From positions 186,001 to 250,000 of the forward strand of contig JBOFGS010000019.1 of assembly GCA_051649245.1 (NCBI GenBank): a stretch of 64,000 nucleotides of DNA. Direction: 5' to 3'. The notes under the pieces were generated by a model. The model ran no database searches, had not been told where the DNA came from, and saw only the letters and a list, made by a program, of their open reading frames with translations. Made by a program: the position numbers and the translations under genes. Positions within the stretch are counted from its first letter, which is position 1. Every line of letters starts with the position of its first letter. Positions 17,834 through 27,717 of the stretch are shown piece by piece. This DNA is from Brevinema_A sp051649245 (GTDB lineage: Bacteria > Spirochaetota > Brevinematia > Brevinematales > Brevinemataceae).

Positions 17834-18761
17834 TTGATCCCTCTTTTTTGTCTGTTAATTCTAAGAAGACTGCTTCTAAAGAATTTTTGATACGGCTGAT
17901 TTCTCTTAAGCCAAATTTTGATAAGACAATTGTTTCTGAAATAAGAGAAGCGTTATCTGATTGTGTTTCGATTTCTAAAATTTTATTTTTTTTAATTACT
18001 GATGTAACACCATTAATCGATTTAATTTTAGAAAGCAAGTCTTCTGTAGCCTCTGTCTCTAATACAACCTTATAAAAACAGCCTTGTTGATGTTGATTGA
18101 TCAACATTTCTTTTGATCCGTCAAATATTTTTTGACCTTCATTAAGAATGATCACATGATCACATAATTCAGAAGCTTCAGACATAATATGTGTTGAAAT
18201 CACAACCGTCATTTGAAATTCATGAGCAAGAGAACGAATTAAATTTCGAAATTCAATTAATTGCGATGGCTCTAATCCTACCGTAGGCTCATCTAAGACC
18301 AATAATTTTGGCTGATGTAGAATACTTTGAGCAATACCGACACGTTGTTTTAAACCTTTTGATAAATTTTTAATTAAGGTGTTTTTTCGATCTTTTATTT
18401 GAAGCGTATGCAATACTTTTTCTGTTTTTTCTTTTGATTCAATATCTCCAAGACCATGAATCTGTCCTGTAAAATGTAAATATTCAAAAACAGTTAATTC
18501 GGGATACAATGGAGGTATCTCGCCTAAATAACCAATAAATCGCTTTGCTTTTTCCGGTTCTTCAAAGATATTAATACCATTAATAAAAACTTCACCTTCT
18601 AGAGGAGGACGCAATCCTGTCATAATACTCATTGTTGTACTTTTACCAGCTCCATTTGGACCTAACAACGCAACAAGTGTTCCATTGGGAATATCAAAAC
18701 TGATATGATGTAATGCTTTAAAATTCCCATAATTTTGCGAAATATCAACAAATTTTACCAT
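17826..18761 (-). CDS. ABC transporter ATP-binding protein (GldA-like)
   Basis: This 311-residue ATPase has Walker A GPNGAGKST (34-42), a Q-loop near 83, the signature LSKGLKQRVGIAQ, Walker B LLVLDEPTVGLEP, and the switch His in ISTH. The C-terminal extension of about 80 residues is typical of GldA/CcmA-type ABC-2 ATPases. ATG 18759-18761 (MVKFVDISQNYG) matches the family start; the ribosome site AAGGA is 11 bases upstream, a little far. It heads the three-gene ABC unit. Confidence 0.9.
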   Translation of the reverse strand: MVKFVDISQNYGNFKALHHISFDIPNGTLVALLGPNGAGKSTTMSIMTGLRPPLEGEVFINGINIFEEPEKAKRFIGYLGEIPPLYPELTVFEYLHFTGQIHGLGDIESKEKTEKVLHTLQIKDRKNTLIKNLSKGLKQRVGIAQSILHQPKLLVLDEPTVGLEPSQLIEFRNLIRSLAHEFQMTVVISTHIMSEASELCDHVIILNEGQKIFDGSKEMLINQHQQGCFYKVVLETEATEDLLSKIKSINGVTSVIKKNKILEIETQSDNASLISETIVLSKFGLREISRIKNSLEAVFLELTDKKEGSNE

Positions 18762-18842
18762 AATATCATCATTCCTTAATAAAAAATAGAATATCTTATT
18801 TTCCATCGGTATATATAAAAAAAAAATAAGAATTTAAAAACA

Positions 18843-18870
18843 AAAATTTCCCTTCGTTAAGGGAAATTTT
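18843..18870. terminator. terminator after the SpoIIE phosphatase gene
   Basis: A perfect 12-bp stem (18843-18854 with 18859-18870) encloses a 4-base loop and has T-runs in both directions. On the minus strand it lies 15 bases after the stop of the phosphatase gene and isolates it from the ABC operon. Confidence 0.85.
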
Positions 18871-18884
18871 TTAATCTGTTGATA

Positions 18885-20990
18885 TTAGAATTGTACAATA
18901 ATAACAGTTAAATCATCAGAAAAAGTACGATAAATTGATTTATAATCTTTGTATTTGATCATTATATCTTTTTTTAGATCTTTAATATTTTTATCTTTCG
19001 TTTCGTTCAGGTAGATATCTAAAGATTCTTTTGGTGTAAATCCAGATTTTTCAAACAAATCTAAAAAACCATCCGTATAGAAAATAAATTTATCTCCATG
19101 TTTGTAAGATATTTCTTCTGTATAACAATGCATTGTATCCATAACACCTGTCGGAATTGATTTTTGGAACGTAAGTGACACAACCTCATTTTCGGTAATT
19201 AAATAAGGTAAAGGGTGACCAGCTGAACTCATTTTGATAATTTTTTCGGAAAAATCAACAATAGCAACAAAACAAGTAATAAATTTATTGTCTTCAATAT
19301 GCAATTCTAATATTTTTTTATTGAGTGTTTGTAGAAAAACATCAGGTTGGATGATTTGTTGTATCATTAAAAATTCTTTGTAGGTACCATAAATTTCTTT
19401 TACCATAACATTAAGCATAGATGCTGAAATCCCATGTCCACTAACATCACTAACAATAATAATTCCATAGTCTTTATCATTGATAGTTATTGTTTCTACA
19501 TAATAGAAATCTCCACCTAAATCATCAGAAAGTTCGTAAATTGCTTCACATGTAAAATATTTTTGAGATGGTAATGACATCGGAACAAGATTATATTGCG
19601 TCATTCGGGCAGAAGAAAGAGCATCTAATAAGTTTGCATTAATTTTTTCAAGAGCTTCTTTTTTTTCTTCTAACTCCAGCAAGGTCATCATACGAATACT
19701 TTCGTCAATAAAAAATACAATAACACCACCATATTCATGATTTGATTTTTTAAACGAATTGGTATTTTTATAAACCTGAAAAAATCTGATATTATAATAC
19801 TTTCGTTCAAAACAATAATCGATATCAATAAACTCTTGACCTGTTTTTTTAAGTGTTTCAATTGCTTTTTCAAATTCTTCCCCAAAACGTCTCGGAAAAA
19901 TCTTTTTACCTGGAATGCCAAACAAATTCATTGAATTGTCAAGGATCAACCGTACTCGTTGATTATAAAAAATAATCTTGTCATCAGCATCTAAGATTAA
20001 AATACCGTCTTGGCTATTTTCTAAAATAGTATAATTAATAAAACTATGTTGTTGTACATTTTCTTTGAATATTTCTTCTTTTGTGATATCCTTAATAAAA
20101 ATACTATAACTTGAGAATTTACCAAAAGAATCAGAACATAATTTAATTGTAATTTCTGCACGAATAGGTATTCCCATACGATCTTTAAGAATCGTAAAGA
20201 ATTTGATTTCTTTTTTAATAGCAAGAACTTCTAAAGAATTAACAAAAGTTTCCGCTTCATCTTCATTAAAAAGAACATCAAAATGTTGCCCTATAATTTC
20301 AAAAGATCGATAGCCAAATAATTTATCGGCACCCTTATTCCAAGCAATAATTTTAGAATCTTTATTTAAAGAAATAGCGACATAATCTTCTATTTCTATA
20401 AGTAATGATCCTGATAGATTATCAAATGTAGCATAAAAATTTCTAAGAATCATTGCATATTTCTTAGAAAACACTTTACGAACAAGCATTAATTTAAAAT
20501 ATGCATAGATTAACAAAAAAATATTATTAAAATAAAGACAAAGATAAGCATCATCATTATCATTATAAAAAGAAACAGGTAGCATAAACGAATACTTAAT
20601 AAGTTCTTTTTTTACAGACGCTTCTTTTTTATGATCAAAAATATTATTTGTTTTATAAATATAGAAAAACATTCTTTTTTTAATAAAGGAAAATTCTTCA
20701 TCATTGACCAAGCCTTTTAAAAAAGAAGCTTTACCTGTACTAAAAGATATAAGATTAGAAACAGTATCAATATTGTTTATTGATAGAATACTGAAAAAAG
20801 ATGTATGAAAAAAACGTTCTGTTTCTTTTGATAAATATTCCAAAAATGTACTTTGCCAATCTGTTTTAAGATTCAATAAAGAAGAGTAATGAATCAACAC
20901 TCTTTCGATAAGTTCTTTATGAGAGATCTTAATTGATAGACAAAAAATCAAAAACAAAAATACTATAGAAATAAATATAATAACATTCAT
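18885..20990 (-). CDS. PAS-domain SpoIIE-type protein phosphatase
   Basis: This 701-residue signalling protein has one N-terminal membrane anchor (about 3-21), a poorly conserved region to about 190, two PAS-like domains (about 195-320, containing AWNKGADKLFGYRSFEIIGQ, and about 325-450), a short coiled linker, and a C-terminal PPM/SpoIIE phosphatase domain (about 475-701). The metal-site motifs are visible: GGDFYYV, VSDVSGHG, SAGHPLPYL, YTDGFLD and SDDLTVI. Such proteins dephosphorylate anti-anti-sigma factors in partner-switching cascades. No STAS or kinase partner gene is nearby. It is a single-gene unit ending at a strong terminator. Confidence 0.88.
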   Translation of the reverse strand: MNVIIFISIVFLFLIFCLSIKISHKELIERVLIHYSSLLNLKTDWQSTFLEYLSKETERFFHTSFFSILSINNIDTVSNLISFSTGKASFLKGLVNDEEFSFIKKRMFFYIYKTNNIFDHKKEASVKKELIKYSFMLPVSFYNDNDDAYLCLYFNNIFLLIYAYFKLMLVRKVFSKKYAMILRNFYATFDNLSGSLLIEIEDYVAISLNKDSKIIAWNKGADKLFGYRSFEIIGQHFDVLFNEDEAETFVNSLEVLAIKKEIKFFTILKDRMGIPIRAEITIKLCSDSFGKFSSYSIFIKDITKEEIFKENVQQHSFINYTILENSQDGILILDADDKIIFYNQRVRLILDNSMNLFGIPGKKIFPRRFGEEFEKAIETLKKTGQEFIDIDYCFERKYYNIRFFQVYKNTNSFKKSNHEYGGVIVFFIDESIRMMTLLELEEKKEALEKINANLLDALSSARMTQYNLVPMSLPSQKYFTCEAIYELSDDLGGDFYYVETITINDKDYGIIIVSDVSGHGISASMLNVMVKEIYGTYKEFLMIQQIIQPDVFLQTLNKKILELHIEDNKFITCFVAIVDFSEKIIKMSSAGHPLPYLITENEVVSLTFQKSIPTGVMDTMHCYTEEISYKHGDKFIFYTDGFLDLFEKSGFTPKESLDIYLNETKDKNIKDLKKDIMIKYKDYKSIYRTFSDDLTVIIVQF

Positions 20991-21486
20991 TTATTTATCC
21001 TCGAACTTTTCATATTATGATCAATAAACTTCTTTTCGTCAATATTAAATAAGCAAAGTTTAAAAATAATTTTTAATAGTTATTTTTTTACTAATTAATA
21101 ATACTAAAATTTAAAATAAAATTTCTTAGGTAGTATTAGTTATTAGGTACCTTTATTTTTTATAAAGATTTATCTTAGCAGATATATTTTTTCATGATAG
21201 GGTATTTATTTTAAGTGACTGATTCTTGTGTTTTTTATGAGTCATTCTGTGCGATTTTTGTTTTGTCTGTGCAATTTTTAGATTATTCATCTTTATTTTG
21301 TGCGTCTGTGCGTATTTAAAGTTCACAATACAGCAAGGGTATGCTCTTTAAAGTGCTCATTATTAAAAACTAACTTTTTTAAAGATACTTAAGTTTGGAT
21401 ATTTATTTTTCCGAGATTTAATATTATATTTGTCTTATAAACAGAGTGTTTTATCATATCGTCAAACAAGACAAAGGAAATACATT
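20991..21486. other. 496-bp non-coding gap with TGTGCG repeats
   Basis: I see no convincing gene. The left half is extremely AT-rich. Between 21233 and 21317 three near-copies of a TCTGTGCRATTTTT-like word occur on the plus strand (from 21246, 21267 and 21305), with an extra TTTTGTGCG from 21297. The right part leads into the gene at 21487 and could hold its promoter (TTGGAT at 21395 is a weak candidate). No DnaA boxes, tRNA or terminator stem was found. Confidence 0.6.
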
Positions 21487-23802
21487 ATGAGATATATTAA
21501 AATTTTTGCTGTACTTTCACTTATGTATCTACCGATCTTTGGATCTAACCAATCCACAACTCTTTCTAATATTGTTACAGGCCTTGAATTCATGCAGATA
21601 GAATCAAACATTATTTCTGTTCAATGGAAATCTGATGTACCATCAGGCACTTTTTCTCTATACTATAATAGATCTAATCCGATATTGACAGATAATGATT
21701 TGAAAGTTTCAGAATTAGCCATCCAAACCAATCTACAAGGTGAAAAAATATCATCAATTTATTCTTATAAATTAGAACTTATGTTAGCAGATAAAGGTCA
21801 GTATTATTTTGCTGTGTTGATAGAACCAGGTTTTGATGATGTTGCAAGAGGATTAGTTGATTTGGCTCCTCGTCGATCACAGCTGATTCCTTCTTTAAAT
21901 AGCCTTCTCCAACCAATAAACATCATTGATCTTCCTATTAAAAAAGTTCAACATATTGAAAAACAATCTTATTTTTTAAATAACGGATATGTGATCACAT
22001 CTTTAAAATTAGAAAAAGAAAAAGATTTTTTTAGACTGAGATGGTTTGTTTTTCCAAAAGATCTTGATCAATATGTTTTTATCATCTATCGAAGTCGTTA
22101 TCCTATTGTGAATTATACAAAACCAGATGGTCTTCCTGAGTATGCTAGGGTTACAAACTCTTTTTATTTTGAAGATAAAAATATTTCGATGGAAACTCCT
22201 TATTATTATGCTGTCGTTCCTGAAGAAAATAAACAATGGCAACGTAACCTCAATGTTCTTGAGCAACCTGGTGTCTTAATGAAAAATTCTCCCTTATTTG
22301 AAATCAAACCAACCGTTGAATATGTTAAACGAAAAGAACAATTTCCCACAAAGAGAAATTTTGCTGATTTCTCAGAACAAGAAATCCAAATGGCTGTCCA
22401 ACAGACATTATCAAATCTAGAGATTTTACCTACCTATCGCACTAACAAAATGCCTCCTGTGAAAGATAATGTATTAGAAAGCCCATTAACTCAAGAAGAG
22501 GCTTCTAATCTTAATATTTTAAATACTGCTGATAATGTGAATGTTGTCGTATCAAATATCAGTGAACTATCTAACGTATCGGATAGTTCGTCGCAGGAAA
22601 AGTCAACACCCAAACTTGGTATGTCTACTGTTGAAAAAGATATTGCTCAATTTTTAGAAGAGACACGACAACAATTATTTGTGATTAGAGATCATACCTT
22701 ACAAAAGCAAGCTCAAGCGGAACAAAAATTTTTGAGTAATGAGAATCATCATCATTATTACCAAGAAATTATGCAAGAAATCAATGATCTTTCTAATGAA
22801 ATTGTATCACATCGTCGTATGGAAGATAAATTGTTGCTTGCATATAAAACACCTAAAGATCTTTTAAAAGCACGTATTTCAGAGTACTATAATCATCTTA
22901 ATCTTATTAATGTAAGGCAGTTTAATATTAAATCTCAAATTAAATCCGAATACCATAAACGTAAGAATCGTGAAAATCAATTATTAGATCAATTAAACAC
23001 CATTGTTCGTTTAGAAAAAGAAGAGTTGGATGTATTTTTGAAAAATCGGATTTTTAATTATCAAAGAAAAATAAATCTTTATAAAGAAAATCTTGATCAA
23101 TTAAAATCAGCTAGTATTGCAAATTCTTTAGTCGATCGTTTTCATAATACTGACCCTTATAAAATAGAAAATAAAAATTTTGGTGTTTTTAGACCTGAGC
23201 TTTCTTTTCAGTCTAAAAAAGAAGATAGTGTTTTTGTTGGAGAATTGGCGTACAAACAAATCAATGATTTTTCATGGACTAATAATCTTTTTGAACAGCT
23301 TCCACCAATGATTTCTTCTGAAGAACGTGTAAAAAAACTTCAAGCTTATTACAACGAAATTTCTGAAGAGAAAATTCCTACACTTGAGGAATTGCCTGCC
23401 GAAAAATGGATCTCTCAAAAAGAAATTTGGAAAAGAACGCATCGAGAACTTTGGGCAGAACAAAATACCGTATGGCGTGAAAAAATTGCTCAGATTATTG
23501 GGCGTGAACGCTATGATGTTTTGAGAAATAAATGGCTAAGAGTGTCTCCCGAAGTAGCTATTAAAGAGTCAGCGAAAGCATTTAATGATGCTCGTTATGA
23601 TGAAGCATTATTTTTACATAGCTTTATTCCTAATGACAGTGCGTCTATTTTATTATTAGGTCGTAGTTATTTTGAACTTAAAGCTTATCAAGATGCTTAT
23701 TCTGTATTTATTGTTGCTTTTAAGATGGGTATTCCCGAATCAAAATACTGGTTGGATTTAACTGCTGAAAAATTAATTAATCGTAACCTTACTCAAGATT
23801 AG
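21487..23802 (+). CDS. large exported protein with Fn3-like and coiled-coil regions
   Basis: The 771-residue product has a signal peptide (MRYIKIFAVLSLMYLPIFG), two Fn3-like segments (about 30-130: ISVQWKSDVPSGTFSLYYN; about 165-265: FFRLRWFVFPKDLDQYVFIIYRS), a low-complexity linker, a long charged helical region (about 390-560), and a C-terminal TPR-like pair (SAKAFNDARYDEALFLHSF, ELKAYQDAYSVFIVAFKMG). It should be periplasmic. ATG 21487 has AAGGAA upstream; a TTG 19 codons earlier would spoil the signal peptide. It is followed 27 bases later by a TPR protein and probably works with it. Confidence 0.72.
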   Translation: MRYIKIFAVLSLMYLPIFGSNQSTTLSNIVTGLEFMQIESNIISVQWKSDVPSGTFSLYYNRSNPILTDNDLKVSELAIQTNLQGEKISSIYSYKLELMLADKGQYYFAVLIEPGFDDVARGLVDLAPRRSQLIPSLNSLLQPINIIDLPIKKVQHIEKQSYFLNNGYVITSLKLEKEKDFFRLRWFVFPKDLDQYVFIIYRSRYPIVNYTKPDGLPEYARVTNSFYFEDKNISMETPYYYAVVPEENKQWQRNLNVLEQPGVLMKNSPLFEIKPTVEYVKRKEQFPTKRNFADFSEQEIQMAVQQTLSNLEILPTYRTNKMPPVKDNVLESPLTQEEASNLNILNTADNVNVVVSNISELSNVSDSSSQEKSTPKLGMSTVEKDIAQFLEETRQQLFVIRDHTLQKQAQAEQKFLSNENHHHYYQEIMQEINDLSNEIVSHRRMEDKLLLAYKTPKDLLKARISEYYNHLNLINVRQFNIKSQIKSEYHKRKNRENQLLDQLNTIVRLEKEELDVFLKNRIFNYQRKINLYKENLDQLKSASIANSLVDRFHNTDPYKIENKNFGVFRPELSFQSKKEDSVFVGELAYKQINDFSWTNNLFEQLPPMISSEERVKKLQAYYNEISEEKIPTLEELPAEKWISQKEIWKRTHRELWAEQNTVWREKIAQIIGRERYDVLRNKWLRVSPEVAIKESAKAFNDARYDEALFLHSFIPNDSASILLLGRSYFELKAYQDAYSVFIVAFKMGIPESKYWLDLTAEKLINRNLTQD

Positions 23803-23829
23803 CTAAAATAAAATGGAAGAGGATATGCG

Positions 23830-25056
23830 ATGAAAAGAGAATCTACTATTACTCAATTTGATCGTTTTCTGAACAAAATCATTGCTTCTGCATCGATGTT
23901 TGTACTATTAATGTCTACAATGGCTTTCTTAGGACTATTCTTTTACAGGGATATTACCACAATGTTACGAAATATTAAACAATCCACTGAAATGCCACAA
24001 CCTGTTTTTGATCTTCCTTCGATTACATTGCCAAAAACAGAAGAGATCCCAAGTTCTGAGGAGTGCCATAAATCTCAATCAAAAAATATTTCTACATCCC
24101 AAAAATCGCAAAAAACAGATGACCAACGAGAAGCTGATAAGATTTTTATTGCTTATGAACTTGGAGATACCGCTTTAGCTTCCAAGTTGATCACTGATTT
24201 TATTGTTGATTTTTCTACTAGTCCTCTACAAAATACAGTTCGTTTGATCGGTGCAAAGATTATGAATGACAAAGAAGATTATAACGGAGCGATGAATTAT
24301 ATCCAAAAAATTCTTTCTTCGGAACAAATCTCCAATAGAGATTACTCCGAATCTGTTTTATTATTGGGTGAGATTGCACGTAAGCGTAAACAACATGATA
24401 GTTATATTCAATCTTTCCTTGAACAAGCTTATTTCAAAGCTGTAGAACCAATAAAATCAAAATTAGCATTTTATTTAGGTTACTTATTTTTGAATAAAGG
24501 TGATTTTCAATCCTCTCTTTCTTATTTTAATAATGTTATTGGTGAAGATGGAGTGCTGGGTCGTGCAGATCTCTATGCTGCTCAAGTGATGCACCCCGAA
24601 ACGATCAATGCTCTTCAAAACTTTTTAGAACAATATCCTACTTCTAAAAATTATGATTATGCACGTTCAACCTTTCTTAAACAAGTTTTTTCTTATTCTA
24701 AAGCATTGGTTGTTCGAGGATATATGGACAACGCACAACGATTTTTGGAAAAAATCATTCATCTTTTTCCAACTTCTAAAGATGCAGATTTAGCCCGTAT
24801 TGAAATTGCAACTATTTACTATGATAAACGTGAATTTGATCGTGCACAACGGTTTTTATCTGGTGTGATAGAAAATAATGATACGACTTATAATCCTGAA
24901 GCTTTATTTATGTTAGGACAGATTTCTTTTGAGAAAAATGCTCAGGAACAAGCATTGGGATATTTTAGATTATTAACAGAAGATTTTCCTAATAGTAAGC
25001 TTGCATCAAAAGCAAAACAATGGCAAGAATTACTTTCAGAAAGCCTCCGTAACTAG
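23830..25056 (+). CDS. membrane-anchored TPR protein
   Basis: The 408-residue protein has one N-terminal transmembrane segment (about 17-40), a polar Ser/Lys/Glu linker (about 60-100) and a series of TPR-like helical repeats from about 105 to the end (DFQSSLSYFNNVIGEDG, AQRFLEKIIHLFPTSKDADLA, EQALGYFRLLTEDFPNSKLAS). The last repeats resemble BamD/YbgF-type TPRs. It probably assembles a periplasmic complex with the exported protein before it. GAGGATATG precedes the ATG. Function is unknown. Confidence 0.75.
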   Translation: MKRESTITQFDRFLNKIIASASMFVLLMSTMAFLGLFFYRDITTMLRNIKQSTEMPQPVFDLPSITLPKTEEIPSSEECHKSQSKNISTSQKSQKTDDQREADKIFIAYELGDTALASKLITDFIVDFSTSPLQNTVRLIGAKIMNDKEDYNGAMNYIQKILSSEQISNRDYSESVLLLGEIARKRKQHDSYIQSFLEQAYFKAVEPIKSKLAFYLGYLFLNKGDFQSSLSYFNNVIGEDGVLGRADLYAAQVMHPETINALQNFLEQYPTSKNYDYARSTFLKQVFSYSKALVVRGYMDNAQRFLEKIIHLFPTSKDADLARIEIATIYYDKREFDRAQRFLSGVIENNDTTYNPEALFMLGQISFEKNAQEQALGYFRLLTEDFPNSKLASKAKQWQELLSESLRN

Positions 25057-25083
25057 GCTTTGTAATATATATTTGAGGAAATT

Positions 25084-25758
25084 ATGTCAAAAGATTTAAT
25101 TATTTTTGATCTCTACGGTACACTTCTTATAGATCATTTTGTTGAAGAACGAAAAAAATATTGTATTGATGCCATATGGAGTCTTCTTGAAAAAGAAAAA
25201 TTACCTATTCGTTTTGCTCAAATTATCGAAGCTTATGATTTGACATTAGAGTATGTGCTTGATGCTCAAAAAAAAGAGTTTGTTACTTATAGTATTTTTG
25301 AGATGGTACGATTTTTCTGTGCTAAGATATCACTTACAGATATCGCACATCTTAAGAAAATTCATGATATTTGGGCATATGCTATTTTGCATATGCCACC
25401 TCAACTCCGACCGTATGTTAAAGATGGTCTTGAGGAGATAAAAGCACACAATAAAAAAATAGCATTAATTTCTGACTCAATACTTACTCCAGGGGTAGCA
25501 TTACGATTTTTTTTACAAGAACAAGGGATTTATTATCTATTTGATGATTTTGTATTTTCTGATGAGTTTGGATTGTTAAAACCAACATCTGCTATTTTTA
25601 ATCGTATTCTAGATCGTTTAAAAATAGCTCCTAACAAAACACTTTTAGTAGGAGATCATCAATTTTACGATAAGCAAAATGCTACAAATCTAGGAATTGA
25701 TTATTGTTCTATGAGTTTGGAAACAGATTTTAGAAATATTATAAAAAAAATTTTATAA
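25084..25758 (+). CDS. HAD-superfamily hydrolase
   Basis: This 224-residue cytoplasmic enzyme carries the HAD motifs: FDLYGTL with the nucleophile Asp8 (motif I), ISDS near 136 (motif II), LLKPTSAIFNRIL with the conserved Lys (motif III), and VGDHQFYDKQNAT (motif IV). The insert between motifs I and II is an alpha-helical C1 cap, as in phosphoglycolate phosphatase-like HADs. The substrate is not predictable. GAGGAA lies before the ATG, and the gene ends just before a strong terminator. Confidence 0.85.
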   Translation: MSKDLIIFDLYGTLLIDHFVEERKKYCIDAIWSLLEKEKLPIRFAQIIEAYDLTLEYVLDAQKKEFVTYSIFEMVRFFCAKISLTDIAHLKKIHDIWAYAILHMPPQLRPYVKDGLEEIKAHNKKIALISDSILTPGVALRFFLQEQGIYYLFDDFVFSDEFGLLKPTSAIFNRILDRLKIAPNKTLLVGDHQFYDKQNATNLGIDYCSMSLETDFRNIIKKIL

Positions 25759-25762
25759 TCAT

Positions 25763-25787
25763 AAAAAGCATCTTTTAGATGCTTTTT
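25763..25787 (+). terminator. terminator after the HAD gene
   Basis: A perfect 11-bp stem (25763-25773 with 25777-25787), a 3-base loop and a following T-rich run close the 21487-25758 unit. Confidence 0.85.
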
Positions 25788-25801
25788 ATTTTTTCGAATC
25801 C

Positions 25802-25830
25802 TTGACATCATTGTTAATATGAATCATAAT
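25802..25830 (+). promoter_or_regulatory. promoter for lepA
   Basis: TTGACA (25802-25807), a 17-base spacer and CATAAT (25825-25830) lie 31 bases before the lepA ATG. Confidence 0.65.
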
Positions 25831-25861
25831 ATTGTTAATTATTTATAGGAGAGACTTATTA

Positions 25862-27667
25862 ATGTCTTATCAATCAAATCTCAGAAACTTTTGTATTATT
25901 GCACATATTGACCATGGCAAATCAACACTAGCTGATAGAATATTAGAATTAACAGGATTGATGGATCCTAACAAATCAGGATCACAAGTATTAGATTCTA
26001 TGGAAGTTGAAAAAGAGCATGGAATTACTGTTAAAGCACAAACTGTTTCTGCTCCTTATAAATCTAAGAAAGATGGTCTTATGTATCAATTAAATCTCAT
26101 TGATACACCGGGACACGTAGATTTTTCATATGAGGTTTCGCGTAGCTTGGCGGCTTGTGAAGGAGCTTTGCTTTTAGTCGATGCCACACAAGGTATCCAA
26201 GCACAAACATTATCAACATTTTATCAAGCTTTTGAACATGATTTAGAAATTATCCCCGTCCTTAATAAGATTGATCTTCCTAATGCTCGCGTTGAGGAGA
26301 TCTTAGAACAAATCGAGAGAGATCTTGGTCTTGACCCTGCTGATGCCATTAGCGTTTCTGCAAAAACAGGTGTTGGGATGGATGCACTTTTTGAAGCAAT
26401 AATTGAGCGTATACCTACTCCCAAAGGGAACGAAGCTAACAAACTTAAAGCTCTTGTTTATGATGCTTATTATGATATGTATCGAGGAGTTGTGGTTAAG
26501 GTACGAATTATTGAAGGAACCCTTAAAAAGGGACAAGAAATTCTTTTCATGAATAGCAACTCCAAGTATAATGCTGATGAAATTGGATTGATGCAGATAG
26601 CGTTTAATTCAAAACCTGTTCTTAAAGCTGGTGATGTTGGTTATATCTCTGCTCAGATTAAAAGCTTAGCGGATATTAAAATTGGTGATACTATTACATT
26701 AGTATCAGATCCTTGTGCAGAAGCATTGCCTGGATATAAAGAACCTCAAGCGTTTGTTTTTGCTGGGCTTTTCCCTGGTGATGGAGAGGATTTTGCTGAT
26801 CTTGAGCAAGCTCTTCAAAAATTAAAACTAACTGATGCGGCACTTCGATTCGAAAAATGGAATTCAGGTGCATTAGGAATGGGTTTCAAATGTGGTTTTT
26901 TGGGATTATTACATCTTGAAATCATTCGGGAACGTCTTGAAAAAGAACACAATATGTTTATTATTTCAACGGTTCCATCCGTAGAGTATCGCATCACTCC
27001 TATGAAAGGCGAACCGTTTTTGATTGAAAATGCCACAGAATTTCCAGATCCGTCTCAAATTAAAGTCGTTGAAGAACCTTTTGTGAAAGCGACTATTATC
27101 ACACCAAACGAATACATGGGTACGTTATTAAATTTAGTTCAAGAACGTCGTGGTATCCAAAAAAATCTTTCTTATATCGATACAAAACGTGTTCAGATTG
27201 ATTGTGAGTTGCCATTAGCTGAAATCATTTATGATTTTTTTGATAAACTCAAAAGCTATTCTCGTGGATATGCTTCTTTTGATTATGAGTTTTTAGAATT
27301 TCGAGCAAGTAAAGTCGTACGAATGGATATTTTAGTCGGTGGGAATCCTGTTGATGCTCTTGCTCAAATGGTTTTTGCTGATAATGTTCGTTCTAGAGGG
27401 ATGGTTATTGTTAAAAAACTTCGTGAACTTATCCCAAAACATATGTTCCAAATAGCACTGCAAGCTGCTGTCGGATCTAATATTGTTGCTCGTGAAAATA
27501 TCTCTGCAATGCGTAAAGATGTGACTGCAAAATGTTATGGTGGCGATATTTCCAGAAAACGAAAACTTCTTGATAAACAAAAAGAAGGTAAAAAACGTAT
27601 GAAAATGATAGGAAGTGTCAATATTCCTCAAGAAGCATTTATTGAAGTTTTAAAGCGTGATGAATAA
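25862..27667 (+). CDS. lepA: elongation factor 4
   Basis: LepA/EF4 is a ribosome-binding GTPase that back-translocates or helps ribosome assembly. The 601-residue protein starts MSYQSNLRNFCIIAHIDHGKST; G1 AHIDHGKST, G3 DTPGH and G4 NKIDLP are visible, as is the LepA-specific C-terminal domain (RQKEGKKRMKM-like stretch DKQKEGKKRMKMIGSVNIPQ). ATG 25862 with AGGAGA 9 bases upstream is chosen; an earlier start adds 10 residues not found in the family. It has its own promoter and terminator, so it is a single-gene unit. Confidence 0.97.
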   Translation: MSYQSNLRNFCIIAHIDHGKSTLADRILELTGLMDPNKSGSQVLDSMEVEKEHGITVKAQTVSAPYKSKKDGLMYQLNLIDTPGHVDFSYEVSRSLAACEGALLLVDATQGIQAQTLSTFYQAFEHDLEIIPVLNKIDLPNARVEEILEQIERDLGLDPADAISVSAKTGVGMDALFEAIIERIPTPKGNEANKLKALVYDAYYDMYRGVVVKVRIIEGTLKKGQEILFMNSNSKYNADEIGLMQIAFNSKPVLKAGDVGYISAQIKSLADIKIGDTITLVSDPCAEALPGYKEPQAFVFAGLFPGDGEDFADLEQALQKLKLTDAALRFEKWNSGALGMGFKCGFLGLLHLEIIRERLEKEHNMFIISTVPSVEYRITPMKGEPFLIENATEFPDPSQIKVVEEPFVKATIITPNEYMGTLLNLVQERRGIQKNLSYIDTKRVQIDCELPLAEIIYDFFDKLKSYSRGYASFDYEFLEFRASKVVRMDILVGGNPVDALAQMVFADNVRSRGMVIVKKLRELIPKHMFQIALQAAVGSNIVARENISAMRKDVTAKCYGGDISRKRKLLDKQKEGKKRMKMIGSVNIPQEAFIEVLKRDE

Positions 27668-27683
27668 AATTTTTTTTGATAAT

Positions 27684-27715
27684 AAAAAGACCAACATATT
27701 TAAGTTGGTCTTTTT
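27684..27715. terminator. bidirectional terminator after lepA
   Basis: A perfect 12-bp stem (27684-27695 with 27704-27715) with an 8-base loop and T-runs on both strands sits between the converging lepA and the gene at 27718. Confidence 0.85.
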
Positions 27716-27717
27716 GT

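Noticed and set aside
21192..21290. A 32-codon basic reading frame on the minus strand in the 496-bp gap.
   Set aside because: No ribosome site; the sequence is produced by the CACAGA-type repeats and Lys-rich AT background.
20991..21486. The gap considered as an origin of replication, given parS about 6 kb away.
   Set aside because: No DnaA-box cluster of the TTATCCACA type is visible, and dnaA or dnaN are not adjacent.
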